This document shows positions 5,524 to 8,624 of a DNA stretch of 8,624 bases, in pieces. A program made the position numbers and the translations under genes. The notes under the pieces were generated by a model. It saw only the letters and a program-made list of their open reading frames with translations. It was not told the origin of the DNA and did not search any database. How positions within the stretch are numbered: position 1 is the first letter of the stretch; each line of letters opens with the position of its first letter. Source of the DNA: an uncultured Sutterella sp. (GTDB lineage Bacteria > Pseudomonadota > Gammaproteobacteria > Burkholderiales > Burkholderiaceae_F); NCBI GenBank assembly GCA_900554375.1, contig USHK01000039.1:1-8624 (forward strand). Reading direction: 5' to 3'.

Positions 5524-6795
5524 TTATTCAACGCGCGGTACCGTGAGAGAGCCTTCCGGCATCACGATAACGGATTCCACTTTGCCGATTTCTTTTTCCG
5601 CTGCAGCTAATGCCTCCTCAATCGTGTCATAGGCCCCCGAGAACAGCATGTCACGCGCCATCTTACGATCCAGCGCGGTCACTAAATAGTACTTAGCCTT
5701 TTCCATTAAACGCGTGACAGCATAAGCCTTGTTTGCACCGATACGGAAATCTTTTTCGAGTTCAGCTTTGATAGCCTGCGGAGAGCCGAGGCGACGGCAA
5801 GCTTCTTCCAGGACAGCGGATCCGCTTCCTTCAACGCATTCTGCCACCATAATGACGGCTCCGCCTTTACGAACGGCGCAGGCTGCGTTGTCCATTGTCT
5901 TTTGCATCTGATAAACGTTAATGTCTTTCGGATATCCGCCGCAAGAGGCGATCACCAAATCGGCTTCTTTAGGAATGACACTTCCGTAGACTTCGTCAAC
6001 GAATTTACAGGCTTCTTTATGGGCCTTGATGTAGTCACCGGCGAACATCTTCAAGAACTGATGTTTGGCGTTCAGGATAGCGTTGAACAAGAAAAGAGAG
6101 CGTCCTTTTGCGAAGAGTGCGACACCTTCCATTTGATCTTCGTAACAAGGATTTCCCGTCGTCTTGCCCAGGCCGGCAGCCGGATCAAGCATGAAACTGT
6201 GGTTGACGCGAACCGTTTCCATTGCGGCACAGCCCGGAAGAATAGCTTTACGGCCGCCGCCGTAACCGCTGAAGTAGTGGTGAACAATCGTGCCGGTCAG
6301 AATGACATGGTCTACATCGCAAAGATGCTTGTTGATCCATACCGGAGTTCCGCGAGAAGTCGTGCCGAAATATTTAAAGTCTTCCTGCTCGTTGCAGAGG
6401 CTGTTGTACATCTTCAGTCGGGAAGCCACGTCTTTTCCTACTGCCTGAACCATTTCTTCTTCGGTCATCGGACGATGGGTCCCTAGCGCAAAGACGATAT
6501 GCATATCTTCATCTTTGACACCGAGTTTGTTCATCTCGTTGACAAGCACAGGCATAAAGTCGAAGCTGTTGGCGACGCGAGTCGGGTCGTTGCAGATAAA
6601 CGCGACCTTTTGTCCCGGCTTAATTATTTCGTTGATCGGAGGGCATCCAATCGGGTGGTAGATCGCCTCGAGAACTTCGTAGGGAATGTTTTTCATTGGC
6701 TCGAACTCTTTGGTACGAACTTCTTTAAGGACAAGAGTTTCATCGAGCTCGATTTCTTTAGAGCCTTGTCCGTAAGGCAAAACGTACTTCTTCAT
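5524..6795 (-). CDS. larA: LarA, nickel-pincer-dependent lactate racemase family
   Basis: LarA interconverts D- and L-lactate through hydride transfer to the NPN cofactor, which is tethered to a lysine as a thioamide and coordinates nickel. The 423-residue protein keeps the expected residues, each one position before those of the L. plantarum enzyme: H107 in ALGTHRPMT, H172-H173 and K183 in VHHYFSGYGGGRKAILPG, and H199 (nickel ligand) in VRVNHSF. The start is ATG at 6795, with AGGAG at 6805-6801 five bases upstream; the frame is open a further 32 codons, but that extension has no family resemblance. It is convergent with larE, hence separately transcribed from the biosynthesis genes. LarA homologues include racemases and epimerases of other 2-hydroxy acids, so lactate is the default substrate and is not proven. 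Confidence 0.93.
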   Translation of the reverse strand: MKKYVLPYGQGSKEIELDETLVLKEVRTKEFEPMKNIPYEVLEAIYHPIGCPPINEIIKPGQKVAFICNDPTRVANSFDFMPVLVNEMNKLGVKDEDMHIVFALGTHRPMTEEEMVQAVGKDVASRLKMYNSLCNEQEDFKYFGTTSRGTPVWINKHLCDVDHVILTGTIVHHYFSGYGGGRKAILPGCAAMETVRVNHSFMLDPAAGLGKTTGNPCYEDQMEGVALFAKGRSLFLFNAILNAKHQFLKMFAGDYIKAHKEACKFVDEVYGSVIPKEADLVIASCGGYPKDINVYQMQKTMDNAACAVRKGGAVIMVAECVEGSGSAVLEEACRRLGSPQAIKAELEKDFRIGANKAYAVTRLMEKAKYYLVTALDRKMARDMLFSGAYDTIEEALAAAEKEIGKVESVIVMPEGSLTVPRVE

Positions 6796-7161
6796 GGACT
6801 CTCCTAATATCTGAACGTAAATCCCGTGTGCCATGCGGCTGGAAGAGGAATTGTCTTGGTCGGGTTGATGATCAATGAATTTGTCTCTCATCGGATCTTC
6901 AGGCCCTAATGTTAATACCTGTTACAAAGGTTGTCTTCTTTTCTTTTGGCTGTGCTTTACTCATCAAATCCTCGAAAAAAGAATTCGGCTTCTCACTTTC
7001 TTGATTTGTTTTGCTTTAGAAGTAGCTATCAGTTATCTGAAAGGCGGCCTTTTACAGTCTTCTTCCTTCAGTGCTCCGCATTTGCTGAAACCAAGCAAGT
7101 ACAAGCCTTGGGTTTGGTAAAATTTGAGATTGTCTTTTTATAGCTTTAAGGACTCTTTTAA
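6796..7161. other. gene-free divergent intergenic region between larA and yebC
   Basis: These 366 bases separate two divergent starts and hold no convincing gene. Two overlapping plus-strand frames (from 6875 and from 6931) give leucine/phenylalanine/serine-rich products from a T-rich stretch and have no family features. The region should contain the larA promoter: on the minus strand AAGACA (6937-6932) and TAACAT (6914-6909) are spaced by 17 bases, four matches of six in each, leaving a leader of roughly 100 bases. The same region supplies the yebC promoter on the plus strand. I see no recognisable operator, riboswitch or RNA gene. Confidence 0.5.
7115..7123 (+). promoter_or_regulatory. possible extended -10 promoter of yebC
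   Basis: TGGTAAAAT at 7115-7123 is a TGn extended -10 with five of six matches to TATAAT, 38 bases before the yebC ATG. No good -35 lies at the right distance, which extended -10 promoters tolerate. A competing candidate is TTGGTA (7114-7119) with TATAGC (7139-7144). Confidence 0.28.
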
Positions 7162-7884
7162 ATGTCAGGACATTCCAAGTGGGCCAATATTCAACATAGA
7201 AAAGGCCGTCAGGATGCAAAGCGTTCCAATCTTTGGACCAAAGTCATTCGTGAAATTATTGTCGCCGCTCGTTTAGGCGGCGGAGACCCGGACATGAATC
7301 CGCGTCTGAGACTCTCTCTCTTAAAAGCACGTGCAGCCAATGTGCCTAAAGACACCGTCAAAAATGCCATTCTGAAGGGCACGGGTCAGCTCGAAGGTGC
7401 TAACTACGAAGAAATCCGTTACGAAGGTTACGGCGTCGGCGGAGCAGCTCTGATCATTGACTGCACGACAGACAACCGTACCCGTACTGTTGCTGATGTT
7501 CGCCACATTCTTTCTAAGAACGGCGGCAACCTCGGAACCGACGGAAGCGTTTCCTTCATGTTCAAGCACTGCGGCTATTTCCTCTTTGCGCCAGGTCTCA
7601 AAGAAGACGACGTCATGGAAGTCGCCCTTGACAACGGCGCCGATGACGTAATTTCCGATGAAGACGGCTCTATCGAAGTTACTTGCGATCCTTCCGCCTT
7701 CGAAGATCTGCACAAAGCCTTCACAGAAAAAGGCTGGGAACCGGAAGTTGCTGAAATCACATGGAAGAGCGACTCTGAAACCGTTCTTACCGGCGACGAA
7801 GCCGAACGCATGCAGCGCCTCATCGATGCTTTGGAAGACCTCGACGACGTTTCTCAGGTCTATACCACAGCCGTCTTTGAATAA
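7162..7884 (+). CDS. yebC: YebC/PmpR-family (TACO1-like) protein
   Basis: The 240-residue protein has the normal length and the invariant N-terminus [20 protein letters not shown]. Other family blocks are [16 protein letters not shown], the YEGYGVGG motif, then [18 protein letters not shown] and GSVSFMF. The family is widely annotated as transcriptional regulators (PmpR); work on bacterial YebC and mitochondrial TACO1 points to a cytoplasmic role in translation, easing ribosome stalling at proline-rich stretches. The ATG is preceded by AAGGA (7148-7152) with 9 bases spacing. purD starts 37 bases after its stop with no terminator between, so a shared transcript is likely. It looks like a normal intact housekeeping gene. 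Confidence 0.97.
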   Translation: MSGHSKWANIQHRKGRQDAKRSNLWTKVIREIIVAARLGGGDPDMNPRLRLSLLKARAANVPKDTVKNAILKGTGQLEGANYEEIRYEGYGVGGAALIIDCTTDNRTRTVADVRHILSKNGGNLGTDGSVSFMFKHCGYFLFAPGLKEDDVMEVALDNGADDVISDEDGSIEVTCDPSAFEDLHKAFTEKGWEPEVAEITWKSDSETVLTGDEAERMQRLIDALEDLDDVSQVYTTAVFE

Positions 7885-7912
7885 TTACTCAATCCAACCT
7901 TTAATACCTTAG

Positions 7913-8624
<712 letters not shown>

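Noticed and set aside
5902..6486. 194-codon plus-strand frame antisense to larA
   Set aside because: It mirrors larA codon structure, has no recognisable motif and no ribosome site, and larA itself is certain.
6796..6891. 32-residue N-terminal extension of LarA
   Set aside because: The internal ATG at 6795 has a well-placed AGGAG and begins with normal LarA sequence.
6875..7143. Two overlapping small frames in the larA-yebC gap that look membrane-like
   Set aside because: The hydrophobic character comes from a T-rich stretch; no ribosome site or conserved motif supports either frame.

Overview
The window looks like the start of a bacterial contig. It has intermediate base composition, and the yebC-purD pair at its right end is an order familiar from Burkholderiales (Betaproteobacteria). 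A gut member such as the Sutterellaceae is plausible, but this is inference from gene order and composition only. The first 49 bases are not genomic: they match an Illumina Nextera i5 adapter, so natural sequence begins at about position 50.

Left region (50-2032). A short possible reading-frame remnant is interrupted by an apparently complete IS200/IS605-family element of the IS608 type (113-1884). The element carries divergent tnpA (Y1 HUH transposase, minus strand) and tnpB (RuvC-like RNA-guided nuclease, plus strand). Both ends can be resolved to the base: TTAC on the left flank, guide AAAG with a hairpin, then at the right guide GAAT with a hairpin and terminal TCAA. All catalytic residues of both proteins are visible, so the element may be active. 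A TnpB guide RNA (omega RNA) is expected across the right end, taking its guide from flanking DNA at 1885 onward.

Middle region (2033-6795). This is a nickel-pincer nucleotide (NPN) module. On the plus strand lie an exported DUF362 protein, larB, larC and larE, the last three tightly packed or overlapping. Facing them on the minus strand is larA, the NPN-dependent racemase, with all expected catalytic and nickel-ligand residues. A perfect 11-bp hairpin separates larE from larA. LarB carboxylates and hydrolyses NaAD, LarE adds sulfur, LarC inserts nickel, and LarA uses the cofactor, classically to interconvert D- and L-lactate. The oddity is LarC: it has a 14-histidine N-terminal tail but ends where the LarC1 part ends, with no LarC2 (CTP-binding) domain in the window.

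Right region (6796-8624). A 366-bp gene-free divergent intergenic region is followed by yebC (complete) and purD (cut by the window edge), both ordinary housekeeping genes.

I saw no CRISPR array, tRNA, rRNA or wholly new defence system. The best candidates for a second look are the well-resolved TnpA/TnpB element with its predictable guide, the short LarC, and the exported DUF362 protein next to the lar genes.
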